Origin: an uncultured Bacteroidia bacterium
GTDB taxonomy: Bacteria; Bacteroidota; Bacteroidia; Bacteroidales; UBA932
Assembly (NCBI GenBank): GCA_902797895.1
Contig: CADBUS010000019.1
Location: 1 to 10,515, forward strand
Direction of reading: 5' to 3'
Length of the DNA: 10,515 bases
The notes beneath the pieces are model-generated. The model saw nothing but the letters and a program-made list of their open reading frames with translations, had not been told where the DNA came from and made no database searches. This document shows positions 1 through 7,329 of this stretch, piece by piece; position 1 is the first letter of the stretch, and each line of letters starts with the position of its first letter. A program made the translations under genes and the position numbers.

Positions 1-1313
1 AGTTCGCAAACTATACCTCCAATCAGAGCTACCACAAAGGAAACCAAAAACATTGGAAGCAAATCCTTAATCTGCGCAAAGGGTGAATAGCCTATGCTCT
101 TACCTGAAAAATAGGCATTTACAAGCAGGGTTAAAATTGAGGCTGCCACCATTCCCCAAAGAAGCACCTGCAAACTCTTGAATATAATACCCAACACTAT
201 TGAGATAGCCATCAACACCTTTTTAAGTATCTCTATTGCAAGGAAGCAGCGCATCTTTCCCTTAATTTGCAGCAAATTCTGATATAGCCCCTGCGCAGGA
301 TAAAACGCTCCTGCCAGGCAAGTTATGGAGAGTATAGATGCGGCCATAAGCCACTTCTCTCCAATTAGACCAACTATAAAGGCACGAGATACCGCACTCA
401 AAAAGAAGGAGATAAACACAGAGGCAAACATTGCAACCTTTAGAATTGTTCTAAAGACCTCCTTTAGCCTCTGGTCTGAATCCTGTGCCTTTGAGAGTAC
501 AGGAAAGCTCACGCGCTGAACTATTTGGGAGAGATTGTAGGAGGTTATGTTGTTGTATTTGTCGGAGGTGGTATATTGCCCCAGTATGGCAGTACCGTAG
601 GATTTACCTATTACCGGAAAGTAGATATTCTTGAAAAAGGTATCGAGCAGACCTGTAAACATAACATTTGAGCCGTAGGAAAAAAGCTCTCTGAAACTTT
701 TGACCGAGAATCTGAAAGAGGGCTTCCAACTACCCAAAATCCAGAGCATCAGGCTCTGAACAAGCTGCTTTGTAATCTGCTGACCTACAAGGCTCCATAC
801 TCCATACCCCATAAAGGCCATTCCTATTCCAACCACACCGCTCAATATGGCAGATACCACAGAACATATCGTAAGCCTCTTAAAATCAATGGCTTTAATA
901 ATAAGCACCCTCTGTATTATAGATACTGCATTGAGAATTAGCACAATGCTCAACACTCTCAACAAAGGTTGCAATTGCGGCTCCTCAAAATAGGAGGCTA
1001 TATAGGGGGCTGTAAAAAAGAGCAGCAGAAAACAGAGCAGGCTCACAGAGAGGTTAAGTACAAAGGTTGTGCTCAAATCCTCTTTCAATGGCTCTTTCTT
1101 GCGGATTATAGCAGCAGAAAAACCGCTGTCTATCAGCGATATTGATATTGCAATAAAGAATGAAAGATGCCCTATCAAGCCAAACTCTTTTGGGGAGAGG
1201 AACCACCTCTGAAGAACAAAGGCCACAACAAAGGTTATTGCCAGGGAGGAAAAATTCTCTATAAAGCCCCACCTGGCACCCTTTATTGCAACCTTTTTCA
1301 AACTATCACCCAA
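1..1313 (-). CDS. Wzx/WzxC-like polysaccharide flippase, C-terminus cut by window edge
   Basis: Inner-membrane transporter expected to flip lipid-linked polysaccharide units to the periplasmic face. The reading frame is open from about 1313 to the left edge, giving about 437 residues. Hydrophobic segments alternate with short charged loops throughout. The N-terminus, (M)GDSLKKVAIKGARWGFIEN, is the typical opening of the WzxC/Polysacc_synt family, followed by LSPKEFGLIG and later by GYGVWSLVGQQ and YTTSDKYNNI, which also look like this family. Members are usually about 480 residues, so a few dozen are missing. No ATG is available at the N-terminus. An in-frame TAA lies just upstream, and TTG at 1313 (or 1301) is the best start because it restores the family's usual first residues. 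It lies 18 bp after the transaldolase stop and is the last visible gene of the operon. Family assignment is firm. Substrate specificity cannot be read. Confidence 0.88.
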   Translation of the reverse strand, partial: MGDSLKKVAIKGARWGFIENFSSLAITFVVAFVLQRWFLSPKEFGLIGHLSFFIAISISLIDSGFSAAIIRKKEPLKEDLSTTFVLNLSVSLLCFLLLFFTAPYIASYFEEPQLQPLLRVLSIVLILNAVSIIQRVLIIKAIDFKRLTICSVVSAILSGVVGIGMAFMGYGVWSLVGQQITKQLVQSLMLWILGSWKPSFRFSVKSFRELFSYGSNVMFTGLLDTFFKNIYFPVIGKSYGTAILGQYTTSDKYNNITSYNLSQIVQRVSFPVLSKAQDSDQRLKEVFRTILKVAMFASVFISFFLSAVSRAFIVGLIGEKWLMAASILSITCLAGAFYPAQGLYQNLLQIKGKMRCFLAIEILKKVLMAISIVLGIIFKSLQVLLWGMVAASILTLLVNAYFSGKSIGYSPFAQIKDLLPMFLVSFVVALIGGIVCE

Positions 1314-1331
1314 CCTTTTGGTTGTTAAGTA

Positions 1332-1988
1332 TTATTTAATTGAGTTGGCATCCTTTGTAAAAATCTCAACACCTGAGGTTGTAAGAGGATGAACGAGCAA
1401 TTTCTCTATTACATCCAAAGGACAGGTTGCCACATCTGTACCAACCTCTATACACCTTAGTATATGGCGAGTATGGCGTATTGATGCAGCAAGCACCTGA
1501 GTATCAAAGCCGTAATAATTATACATTCCAACTATCTCCTCCAAAAGCGCTATACCATCGCTTCCTATATCATCCAATCTGCCAATGAACGGACTGCAGT
1601 AGGTAGCACCTGCCTTGGCTGCCAAAAGAGCCTGTCCCACAGTAAATACAAGAGTACAATTTGTTCTGTAGCCTTTCTCTGAAAAATACTTTATTGCCCT
1701 TATACCATCTTCTGTGCAAGGGAGTTTTATAGTAATCTTCTCAGGCTCAATCTGATAAAGCTCCTCACCCTCAGCAATCATTCCATCGTACTTTGTTGCA
1801 AACACCTCTGCACTAACCGGCCCGTCAACTATGTTACAGATAGCTTTGTAGTGCTGGAAGATATTGTCCTTGCCTTTGATTCCTTCTTTTGCCATAAGAG
1901 AAGGATTGGTTGTAACACCATCAAGGATTCCCAGTGAATGAGCTCTGTAAATCTGCTCAAGGTTGGCTGTGTCAATAAAGAATTTCAT
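1332..1988 (-). CDS. Transaldolase, small TalC/FSA-type subfamily
   Basis: Transfers a dihydroxyacetone unit between sugar phosphates (sedoheptulose-7-P and glyceraldehyde-3-P to erythrose-4-P and fructose-6-P) in the cytoplasmic pentose phosphate pathway. It is 218 residues, the normal length of the short single-domain subfamily. Visible motifs are MKFFIDTANL with Asp6, GVTTNPSL (24-31), Schiff-base Lys88 in KITIKLP, and SPFIGRLDD (132-140). Two residues point to true transaldolase rather than fructose-6-phosphate aldolase: Glu61 in SAEV where the aldolase has Gln, and Phe134 in SPF where the aldolase has Tyr. It sits 35 bp after rfbB and 18 bp before the flippase, in the same direction, so it is probably co-transcribed. 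A central-metabolism enzyme inside a rhamnose/polysaccharide operon is somewhat unexpected. The symbol talC or tal would fit but paralogue identity is uncertain. Confidence 0.93.
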   Translation of the reverse strand: MKFFIDTANLEQIYRAHSLGILDGVTTNPSLMAKEGIKGKDNIFQHYKAICNIVDGPVSAEVFATKYDGMIAEGEELYQIEPEKITIKLPCTEDGIRAIKYFSEKGYRTNCTLVFTVGQALLAAKAGATYCSPFIGRLDDIGSDGIALLEEIVGMYNYYGFDTQVLAASIRHTRHILRCIEVGTDVATCPLDVIEKLLVHPLTTSGVEIFTKDANSIK

Positions 1989-2023
1989 AATTGTAATGTA
2001 TTAGTTAGTTAATAATTATCTTT

Positions 2024-3052
2024 TTATCCCGATAGTTTCTCATTCAGATACCATTTTACGGTCTTTTCAATACCCTCTTCAAAAGAGGTTTCCGCTTTCC
2101 ACCCAAGCTCTTTGGTGAGCTTTGAGGCATCTATCCCATAGCGCAAATCGTGGCCGGCCCTATCTGCAACAAAAGAAATCAACCCCAAAGAGGCCCCTTC
2201 TATACGCCCAAGCAATCTGTCCGCAACAGATATAATAAGTTTAACTATATCTATGTTCCTCCATTCGTTACCGCCTCCTATGTTATAGGTCTGGCCTACA
2301 GCACCTTTATGAAAAACCAAATCTATTGCCTTGGTATGATCTTCTACATAGAGCCAATCTCTCACATTTTCTCCTTTGCCATAAACAGGTATCGGCTTAT
2401 TCTCTTTTATATTGTTGATTACCACAGGTATTAGTTTCTCCGGATATTGATATGGACCATAATTGTTGCTGCAGTTGGTAATCACTACAGGCAAGCCATA
2501 GGTTGTATAAAACGCCCGTACAAAGTGGTCTGACGATGCCTTTGAAGCCGAGTAAGGGCTGTGAGGCTCATACTTGCTGCTCTCCTTGAACAATCCGCCT
2601 CCGAGGCTCAACGAGCCATAGACCTCATCTGTGGAGATATGGTAAAATCTATGCTTGGCCGCCATCTCCTCTCTATTTTCAAGAGATGAACCCCAAAAAT
2701 CCTTTGCTGCCTGCAACATAGTTAGCGTGCCAATTACATTTGTTTTAGCAAAGGCAAAGGGCTCTTTTATGCTTCTGTCCACGTGGCTCTCAGCGGCAAG
2801 GTGTATTATACCATCTACCCCAAACTGCTGCATCGTGGAGATAATCTTCTCATAATCACACACATCTCCTTTCACAAAATGGTAGTTACTGCGCTCGGCA
2901 ATATCTGCAAGATTGGATAGGTTGCCGGCGTATGTGAGCTTATCGTAGTTGATAATCTGCACCTTAGGATACTTTTTTACAAAAAGCCTCACAAGGTGAG
3001 AACCTATAAAACCCGCACCTCCCGTTATAAGAATTGCACGCATACTACTCAT
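2024..3052 (-). CDS. rfbB: dTDP-glucose 4,6-dehydratase
   Basis: Second step of dTDP-L-rhamnose synthesis: oxidises, dehydrates and reduces dTDP-glucose to dTDP-4-keto-6-deoxyglucose using bound NAD. Extended SDR fold, 342 residues, normal for the family. The N-terminal dinucleotide motif GGAGFIGS spans 11-18, Asp37 is in NYDKLT, HLAAESHVDRS spans 84-94, the catalytic Thr141-Asp142-Glu143 lies in STDEVYG, and Tyr167-x3-Lys171 lies in PYSASK. CSNNYGPYQYPEKLIP and the YNIGGGNE region are characteristic of RmlB. ATG at 3052 lies 3 bp after the rfbD stop. A second in-frame ATG at 3043 (MRAILITGG) is equally plausible because family members often begin just there. It is fourth in the rfbACDB order on the minus strand. 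Confidence 0.97.
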   Translation of the reverse strand: MSSMRAILITGGAGFIGSHLVRLFVKKYPKVQIINYDKLTYAGNLSNLADIAERSNYHFVKGDVCDYEKIISTMQQFGVDGIIHLAAESHVDRSIKEPFAFAKTNVIGTLTMLQAAKDFWGSSLENREEMAAKHRFYHISTDEVYGSLSLGGGLFKESSKYEPHSPYSASKASSDHFVRAFYTTYGLPVVITNCSNNYGPYQYPEKLIPVVINNIKENKPIPVYGKGENVRDWLYVEDHTKAIDLVFHKGAVGQTYNIGGGNEWRNIDIVKLIISVADRLLGRIEGASLGLISFVADRAGHDLRYGIDASKLTKELGWKAETSFEEGIEKTVKWYLNEKLSG

Positions 3053-3055
3053 AAT

Positions 3056-4090
3056 CTACTTTTTACCCCCTTTTTTATCCAACAGTTTGCGCTCATTTAC
3101 ACACCTTTTCAGAGCTTCTCTCCAATAAGGCAGCTCCAACCCAAACCTCTCTTTTGTACTATGCTTATCCAACACCGAGTAGGCAGGACGCCTTGCCGCA
3201 GTACGATACTCGCTTGTTCTGCAAGGAGTTATCTTACAGCTAAATCCACAAAGCTCCTTAATAGCCATTGCAAAATCGTACCACGATGCCACCCCTTCAT
3301 TTGTGCAATTATAAACACCCCAATCCTCAACACCAACTCGGCCGGCTAAAACCTCCATTGCCATCTTATAAACAACCTCTGCAAGATCGGGCGCGTATGT
3401 TGGAGTTCCTATCTGGTCATACACCACTTTAATCTCCTCTTTATCAGCTAATAAAGATAACATCTTTTTGTAAAAGTTTTTACCCACATTAGAGTATAAC
3501 CAAGAGGTTCTGATAATAAAAAAGCCAATCTTGCTCGGTTGCCCATCTGCCCTCTTATGGCGCAAAGTCTCTTTATACTTTATAACACCATTCTCCTCCA
3601 GCTCCACAAGTTCTGAATAATTGCCATAAAAATGGCCCTGCACATCCAACTCTCCAATAGCTTTACTCTTGCCATAAACCCCGTATGGAGATGGGAAATT
3701 GTGAGGCTGGAATGGAATAGCCCTGCAACCCTTTCCATATACATAATCTGAGGAGATATGAATAAGAAAGGCATTATGCTTAGAGGCTGAAACAGAGAGG
3801 TTCAAAGGCCCTGTTCTATTTACGGCCATTGCAAGCTCCTGCTCTTTTTCTGCACCATCCACATCTGTATATGCAGCGCAGTTTATTATCAAATTTATTC
3901 TATTTTCCGCAATAAATTTATCCACACGCTCGGCATCTGTAATATCGAGCATATCTTTTCCGGCATAATAAAATTTTGCATCCGCCGGATTGCAAATTCT
4001 TGAGAGTGCTACACCCAACTGTCCATCTGCCCCTGTAATTAAAACATTAGGCAGAGTTTCCGTTTTTCCTTTCTTTTCTCTCCTTTCCAT
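3056..4090 (-). CDS. rfbD: dTDP-4-dehydrorhamnose reductase with an internal insertion
   Basis: Last step of dTDP-L-rhamnose synthesis: NAD(P)H-dependent reduction of dTDP-4-keto-L-rhamnose. The reductive SDR core is clear: TGADGQLG (19-26), CAAYTDVDGAE (71-81), HISSDYVYG (111-119), catalytic Tyr139-x3-Lys143 in VYGKSK, RTSWLYS (194-200), and RRPAYSVLD near the C-terminus. At 344 residues it is longer than the usual 280-300. Between the GE after the Tyr-x3-Lys motif and RTSW there are about 46 residues where about 15 are usual, a charged Tyr/Glu/Lys-rich insertion (about 150-188). The N-terminus also has some 13 mostly polar residues before the Rossmann strand. ATG at 4090 is chosen because it lies one base after the rfbC stop and follows a purine-rich GAGAGAGGG. 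The alternative start at 4150 would overlap rfbC by about 59 bases. Confidence 0.94.
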   Translation of the reverse strand: MERREKKGKTETLPNVLITGADGQLGVALSRICNPADAKFYYAGKDMLDITDAERVDKFIAENRINLIINCAAYTDVDGAEKEQELAMAVNRTGPLNLSVSASKHNAFLIHISSDYVYGKGCRAIPFQPHNFPSPYGVYGKSKAIGELDVQGHFYGNYSELVELEENGVIKYKETLRHKRADGQPSKIGFFIIRTSWLYSNVGKNFYKKMLSLLADKEEIKVVYDQIGTPTYAPDLAEVVYKMAMEVLAGRVGVEDWGVYNCTNEGVASWYDFAMAIKELCGFSCKITPCRTSEYRTAARRPAYSVLDKHSTKERFGLELPYWREALKRCVNERKLLDKKGGKK

Positions 4091-4091
4091 A

Positions 4092-4649
4092 TTATAACCC
4101 TCTCTCTTTTTTCCACATTCCAAATGTTGGATGAAGTCTATCTTTTGCACTTATTATCAACTCATTCTCCTTGATAGGCCAATCTACTGCAATATCGGCA
4201 TCGTTCCAGATAATTCCCCCCTCGCTCTCTTTATTGTAATAGTTACTGCACTTATAACTGAAAAGAGCCCTCTCCGAGAGTACCAAAAAACCGTGGGCAA
4301 AGCCCTCAGGGATAAAAAGTTGCAAATTATTCTCCCCTGTAAGCTCTATGGAGAAATATTTGCCAAAGCTCTTTGAGTGCGGCCGCAAATCCACTGCAAC
4401 ATCCCAAACAGCCCCTTCAACCACTCTCACAAGTTTTGCCTGGGCGTGCGGAGGGGTTTGAAAGTGCAGGCCACGCAGTACTCCGTATGAGCTAAGGCTC
4501 TGATTATCCTGCACAAAATCAGGTATTTGAGGAGCCAAGCGAGAAAGTTGCTCGCGATTGTAACTCTCAAAGAAATAGCCGCGGCTATCTCCCCAAACAT
4601 CTGGTTTGATTATCAATAAACCCTCTATTGTTGCCTCTTTTATCTCCAC
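4092..4649 (-). CDS. rfbC: dTDP-4-dehydrorhamnose 3,5-epimerase
   Basis: Third step of dTDP-L-rhamnose synthesis: double epimerisation of dTDP-4-keto-6-deoxyglucose at C3 and C5, as a cytosolic cupin dimer. It is 185 residues, the normal length. Visible family motifs are GDSRGYFFESY (20-30), QDNQSLS (47-53), VLRGLHFQ with substrate-binding Arg59 and catalytic His62, AKLVRVVEGAVWDVAVDLR (71-89), FIPEGFAHGF with His119, the catalytic Tyr132 in SYKCSNYYN, and Asp170 in SAKD. The ATG at 4649 lies 19 bp after the rfbA stop. Its TAA stop is one base from the rfbD ATG, so translation of the two is probably coupled. No anomaly seen. Confidence 0.97.
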   Translation of the reverse strand: MEIKEATIEGLLIIKPDVWGDSRGYFFESYNREQLSRLAPQIPDFVQDNQSLSSYGVLRGLHFQTPPHAQAKLVRVVEGAVWDVAVDLRPHSKSFGKYFSIELTGENNLQLFIPEGFAHGFLVLSERALFSYKCSNYYNKESEGGIIWNDADIAVDWPIKENELIISAKDRLHPTFGMWKKERGL

Positions 4650-4668
4650 TTTCTATCTATTAAATATA

Positions 4669-5553
4669 CTATTCCGTTGCCCTGCCGCTTGCAAGGTCCA
4701 TCAAATATTGCCCATAGCTATTCTTAATCATAGGCTTTGCAATTCTCTCAAGATCAGATGCTTTTATCCAACCATTCTTAAAGGCGATTCCCTCAAGACA
4801 ACCTATTTTAAGCCCTTGGCGGCTCTCCAATACCTCAACAAAATTTGAGGCCTGATAGAGCGAATCGCAAGTGCCGGTATCAAGCCAGGCAAAGCCTCTG
4901 CCCAAACGCGCACACTTTAGTTCTCCTCGCTCCATATAAGCCTGATTTACAGATGTTATTTCAAGTTCGTTCCTCTGCGATGGCTTTACCCCTTTGGCAA
5001 TCTCAACCACGCTGTTGGGGTAAAAGTAGAGCCCCACAACAGCATAATTAGATTTAGGCTTTTCGGGCTTCTCCTCTATGCCAATGACATTACCGGCAGA
5101 ATCAAACTCCGCAACACCATATCGCTGAGGATCATTTACATAATAGCCAAAAATTGTGGCCAAACCACTCTGCGCATTCTCAACAGCCCCAAGCAGCAAA
5201 CTATTAAGATTCTCACCGTAAAAGATATTGTCTCCCAATACCATACAGACACTATCCGAGCCTATGAACTCCTCTCCTATAATAAAGGCTTGGGCCAAAC
5301 CATCGGGAGAGGGCTGCGGCAAGTAGGTGAAGCATACTCCAAAATCCTCTCCGCTGCCGAGCAAACGTCTAAAGGCAGGCAGGTCATCAGGCGTTGAGAT
5401 TATAAGAATTTCCCTTATTCCTGCCCTCATAAGCACAGATATCGGGTAGTAAACCATAGGCTTATCGTAGATTGGGATAAGCTGCTTGCTTACCCCTTTT
5501 GTTATAGGATAAAGCCTTGTTCCGCTACCGCCTGCCAATACAATACCTTTCAT
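4669..5553 (-). CDS. rfbA: Glucose-1-phosphate thymidylyltransferase
   Basis: First and committed step of dTDP-L-rhamnose synthesis: joins dTTP and glucose-1-phosphate to dTDP-glucose, releasing pyrophosphate. It is 294 residues, normal for RmlA. The nucleotidyltransferase signature AGGSGTRLYPITKGVSKQL spans 7-25, metal-binding Asp108 lies in LGDNIFYG, EEKPEKPKS spans 160-168, and the second metal-binding Asp225 lies in WLDTGT. RmlA is normally feedback-inhibited by dTDP-rhamnose, which is family knowledge and not visible here. It is the first gene of the minus-strand operon rfbA-rfbC-rfbD-rfbB-transaldolase-flippase, and the 115-bp divergent region upstream should hold the operon promoter. 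Confidence 0.97.
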   Translation of the reverse strand: MKGIVLAGGSGTRLYPITKGVSKQLIPIYDKPMVYYPISVLMRAGIREILIISTPDDLPAFRRLLGSGEDFGVCFTYLPQPSPDGLAQAFIIGEEFIGSDSVCMVLGDNIFYGENLNSLLLGAVENAQSGLATIFGYYVNDPQRYGVAEFDSAGNVIGIEEKPEKPKSNYAVVGLYFYPNSVVEIAKGVKPSQRNELEITSVNQAYMERGELKCARLGRGFAWLDTGTCDSLYQASNFVEVLESRQGLKIGCLEGIAFKNGWIKASDLERIAKPMIKNSYGQYLMDLASGRATE

Positions 5554-5576
5554 TTTTTTTATTGAATAGTTTTTTC

Positions 5577-5584
5577 TATTTTTG
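5577..5584 (+). promoter_or_regulatory. Candidate Bacteroidota -7 element for the M48 lipoprotein gene
   Basis: TATTTTTG matches the TAnnTTTG consensus exactly and lies about 85 bases before the chosen ATG at 5669. No good -33 TTTG is found at the usual 19-20 bp spacing (the nearest TTG is only about 12 bp away), so this is tentative. The element also argues against a TTG start at 5582, which would lie inside it. Confidence 0.45.
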
Positions 5585-5615
5585 GTTGCCTATTCACAAA
5601 GCGAATATGCCCATA

Positions 5616-5623
5616 CAAATTTA
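5616..5623 (-). promoter_or_regulatory. Candidate -7 element for the rfb operon
   Basis: On the minus strand this reads TAAATTTG, an exact match to TAnnTTTG, about 62 bases before the rfbA ATG. CAA triplets that could serve as the complementary -33 box occur at 15 and 23 bp spacing, both off the usual 19-20. It is the best minus-strand candidate in the divergent region, but weak. Confidence 0.35.
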
Positions 5624-5668
5624 AGAAAAAAAAATAATCAAGAAAACAACACTAAAATTGAAGGTAAT

Positions 5669-6559
5669 ATGAAAAACAGATGCAAACTTTTAACCCTTGC
5701 AGGTGTGTGTGTTACGCTATTTTTAGCTGCAACATCTTGCAGTACAGGCCGCTTGAACACACAGACCCTTATGTCCGGAGGTTCGCAGGTATTGCAGGCC
5801 GTAACTCTTTCAGATGCTCAGATACAGGCATACGTTAAGGAGTATATTAACTATTCCGATACCACAAACAAGGTGCTTCCGGAGAGCAGCCAATACACCA
5901 AGAGGCTACGTAAACTCACCGCAGGCCTTAACTATGTGGAGGGTATTCCTCTCAATTTCAAGGTATATGAGACAGATCAGATAAATGCTTTTGCCTGTGC
6001 GGATGGTAGTGTTAGAGTATATTCGGGCCTTATGGATATTATGACAGACGATGAGGTACTTGGAGTTATCGGCCACGAAATTGGCCACGTAGGGTTGAAG
6101 CATACCCGTAAGCAGTTCCAGCAATCACTACTTACCACAGCCCTTAGAAATGGTATAGCATCTGTAGGCGGAGTGGCAGCAAAACTCTCATCGGGGCAAC
6201 TCGGCTCACTCGCTCAAAACCTTGCAAATAGCTCATTCTCAAGAAAGCAAGAAAGCCAAGCCGATGAATACGGATACGATTTCTTGGTTAAGAATGGTAA
6301 GAATCCATACTATATGGCAATGGCATTCGAAAAACTGAGCTCTGCAACCGGAGGCAATAGTAAATCTAATGTTGTAAGCAACCTCTTTTCATCTCACCCC
6401 GATGTGAGCAAGAGAATTGCCAAAATGGTTCAAAAAGCGGAGAAAGATGGTTACACCAGACCAAGCAGCAGTTTTACCGGCTCTCCAAGCAGCTCCACAA
6501 AAGGCTCTACAAAAACATCTACTAAAAATGTCAAAACGGTAAAAGTAAGCGACTTATAA
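5669..6559 (+). CDS. M48-family zinc metallopeptidase, probable lipoprotein
   Basis: Predicted membrane-anchored periplasmic zinc protease, likely in envelope protein quality control like its BepA/YcaL/LoiP-type relatives; that role is inferred from the family. It is 296 residues. A basic, hydrophobic signal (1-23) ends in LAATSC with lipid-accepting Cys24, a loose lipobox acceptable in Bacteroidota. Zinc ligands are His136 and His140 in HEIGH plus Glu195 in ESQADEYG, with INAFACADG (105-113) and SSHPDVSKRI (241-250) as further M48 marks. The C-terminal 30 residues are a Ser/Thr/Lys-rich low-complexity tail. ATG at 5669 is chosen because it starts the signal peptide directly, whereas the upstream in-frame TTG (5582) adds 29 polar residues and overlaps a promoter element. 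It is transcribed alone, divergent from rfbA, and ends at a strong terminator. Confidence 0.93.
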   Translation: MKNRCKLLTLAGVCVTLFLAATSCSTGRLNTQTLMSGGSQVLQAVTLSDAQIQAYVKEYINYSDTTNKVLPESSQYTKRLRKLTAGLNYVEGIPLNFKVYETDQINAFACADGSVRVYSGLMDIMTDDEVLGVIGHEIGHVGLKHTRKQFQQSLLTTALRNGIASVGGVAAKLSSGQLGSLAQNLANSSFSRKQESQADEYGYDFLVKNGKNPYYMAMAFEKLSSATGGNSKSNVVSNLFSSHPDVSKRIAKMVQKAEKDGYTRPSSSFTGSPSSSTKGSTKTSTKNVKTVKVSDL

Positions 6560-6597
6560 AAGCATCAGAACTATCGTTGGATAATATACGTAAAAAG

Positions 6598-6630
6598 AGT
6601 TTGGCTTCTTTGCGAGGCCAAACTTTTTTT
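6598..6630 (+). terminator. Intrinsic terminator, probably bidirectional
   Basis: An 11-bp stem, AGTTTGGCTTC with GAGGCCAAACT (one G-T wobble), encloses the loop TTTGC and is followed by a run of T (6624-6630). It lies about 40 bp after the M48 lipoprotein stop. The five A at 6592-6596 on the other side give a T run on the minus strand, so it can also end the convergent higBA transcript, whose last gene stops at 6667. Confidence 0.9.
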
Positions 6631-6666
6631 ATCTGCGATTGTATAAAACCACCTCATTTCTTTATT

Positions 6667-6975
6667 TTAGTGGCCTTTTGTGATTTCAACCTGATGGCCA
6701 AGAGCATTTATTATGCGGTAAAAGGTGCTTACGCTTGGCACCATAATACCATTCTCAATCTTTGATATATAGCTTTTTGTAGTGCCTATTTTTGAGGCTA
6801 ATTCAGATTGGGTAATCTTCTCCTCCTTGCGAGTTTCTCGTAATATTTGCCCTGAATAAAAAGCGTATGCTCTTTCCTCCGCCACCGCACGTTTATATGT
6901 ACCTGGAGCTCCAAAGTCTTTATCTAAAACTTTATCGTAATCTCTTATTTTATGGTCATTTACAACTTTCTTCAT
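6667..6975 (-). CDS. HigA-like antitoxin with XRE-type helix-turn-helix
   Basis: Predicted antitoxin that neutralises the toxin encoded just upstream and binds DNA. It is 102 residues. The N-terminal half (about 9-45, with the FGAPGTYKRAVAEERAYAFY stretch) is the usual toxin-contact or linker region of Bacteroides HigA proteins. A HTH_3 domain spans about 44-98: ITQSELASKIG (54-64), recognition helix around TTKSYISKIENG (65-76), then PSVSTFYRIINALG (80-93). The ATG at 6975 overlaps the toxin 3' end by 20 bases, and the toxin-first order is that of higBA. Autoregulation is likely given the palindrome in the shared promoter. Naming it higA is reasonable by family but not proven. Confidence 0.88.
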   Translation of the reverse strand: MKKVVNDHKIRDYDKVLDKDFGAPGTYKRAVAEERAYAFYSGQILRETRKEEKITQSELASKIGTTKSYISKIENGIMVPSVSTFYRIINALGHQVEITKGH

Positions 6976-7285
6976 AGTATGATTTTTTTAATTGTTTTGC
7001 TCTTTCTATCTCTTTTTTAGGTATCCTTTGACTTTTTTTCTGAAAACCATTTAATAGAACAACAATATTTCCCTTATCAAAAAAGAAAAATGTCCTAAAT
7101 GTATTCCCCTCATACTCAGTCCGTAATTCGTATATACCATCTTCAATAAACTTAACAAACTTATTTGAAATTCTGTTTTGTGTTTTGATGAGAAGTAGGC
7201 CATACTTTACCTTTTCTTGTTGTTCTATTGTAAGAGTTCTCATAAATGCCTCAAAGCATCCTCCGTAAGTTATTATACGCCTCAT
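6956..7285 (-). CDS. RelE/HigB-type toxin (Gp49-like family)
   Basis: Predicted type II toxin. Members of the RelE/ParE-fold Gp49-like family are mostly ribosome-dependent mRNA interferases. It is 109 residues from the chosen ATG at 7285. Visible family features are IYELRTEYEG (51-60), FRTFFFFDKGNIVVLLNGF (63-81) forming the central beta strands, the basic motif QKKSQRIP (82-89) and the C-terminal helix KEIERAKQLKKSYY (91-104). The ATG is preferred over an in-frame GTG at 7318 because that GTG lies upstream of the -7 box and inside the operator-like palindrome. The 3' end overlaps the antitoxin start. The predicted transcription start is only a few bases before the ATG, so the message may be nearly leaderless. 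Confidence 0.87.
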   Translation of the reverse strand: MRRIITYGGCFEAFMRTLTIEQQEKVKYGLLLIKTQNRISNKFVKFIEDGIYELRTEYEGNTFRTFFFFDKGNIVVLLNGFQKKSQRIPKKEIERAKQLKKSYYEESCK

Positions 7286-7297
7286 TCTTTTATGGTG

Positions 7298-7328
7298 CAA
7301 AAATAGTTCAAGTTTCACAATTGTGCAA
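7298..7328 (-). promoter_or_regulatory. Bacteroidota-type promoter of the higBA-like operon
   Basis: On the minus strand, TTG (7328-7326), 20 bp, then TATTTTTG (7305-7298), an exact TAnnTTTG -7 box at the expected spacing. The toxin ATG follows 12 bases after the -7 box, which leaves a very short leader. Confidence 0.75.
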
Positions 7329-7329
7329 C
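7312..7329. promoter_or_regulatory. Palindromic candidate operator inside the higBA promoter
   Basis: An 18-bp palindrome with one mismatched pair, GTTGCACAATTGTGAAAC on the minus strand, around a perfect 10-bp core CACAATTGTG (7316-7325). It covers the -33 box and extends into the spacer, where a bound repressor would block RNA polymerase. HigA-type antitoxins commonly repress their own promoters by binding such palindromes. The assignment to this HigA is inference. Confidence 0.65.

Noticed and set aside
1054..1272. A separate small minus-strand gene within the flippase region
   Set aside because: It is an open frame out of register with the continuous flippase reading frame and has no family character.
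1332..1988. Fructose-6-phosphate aldolase (FSA) activity
   Set aside because: The diagnostic positions carry Glu61 and Phe134, as in transaldolases, not Gln and Tyr as in FSA.
4091..4150. Upstream ATG start for rfbD at 4150
   Set aside because: It would overlap rfbC by about 59 bases and add residues without SDR similarity. ATG at 4090 is one base after the rfbC stop.
5582..5668. Upstream TTG start for the M48 lipoprotein adding 29 residues
   Set aside because: It would put a polar stretch in front of a clear lipoprotein signal, and the TTG lies inside a TATTTTTG promoter element.
7286..7318. GTG start for the toxin at 7318
   Set aside because: The codon lies in the operator-like palindrome and upstream of the -7 box, so it would not be transcribed from that promoter.
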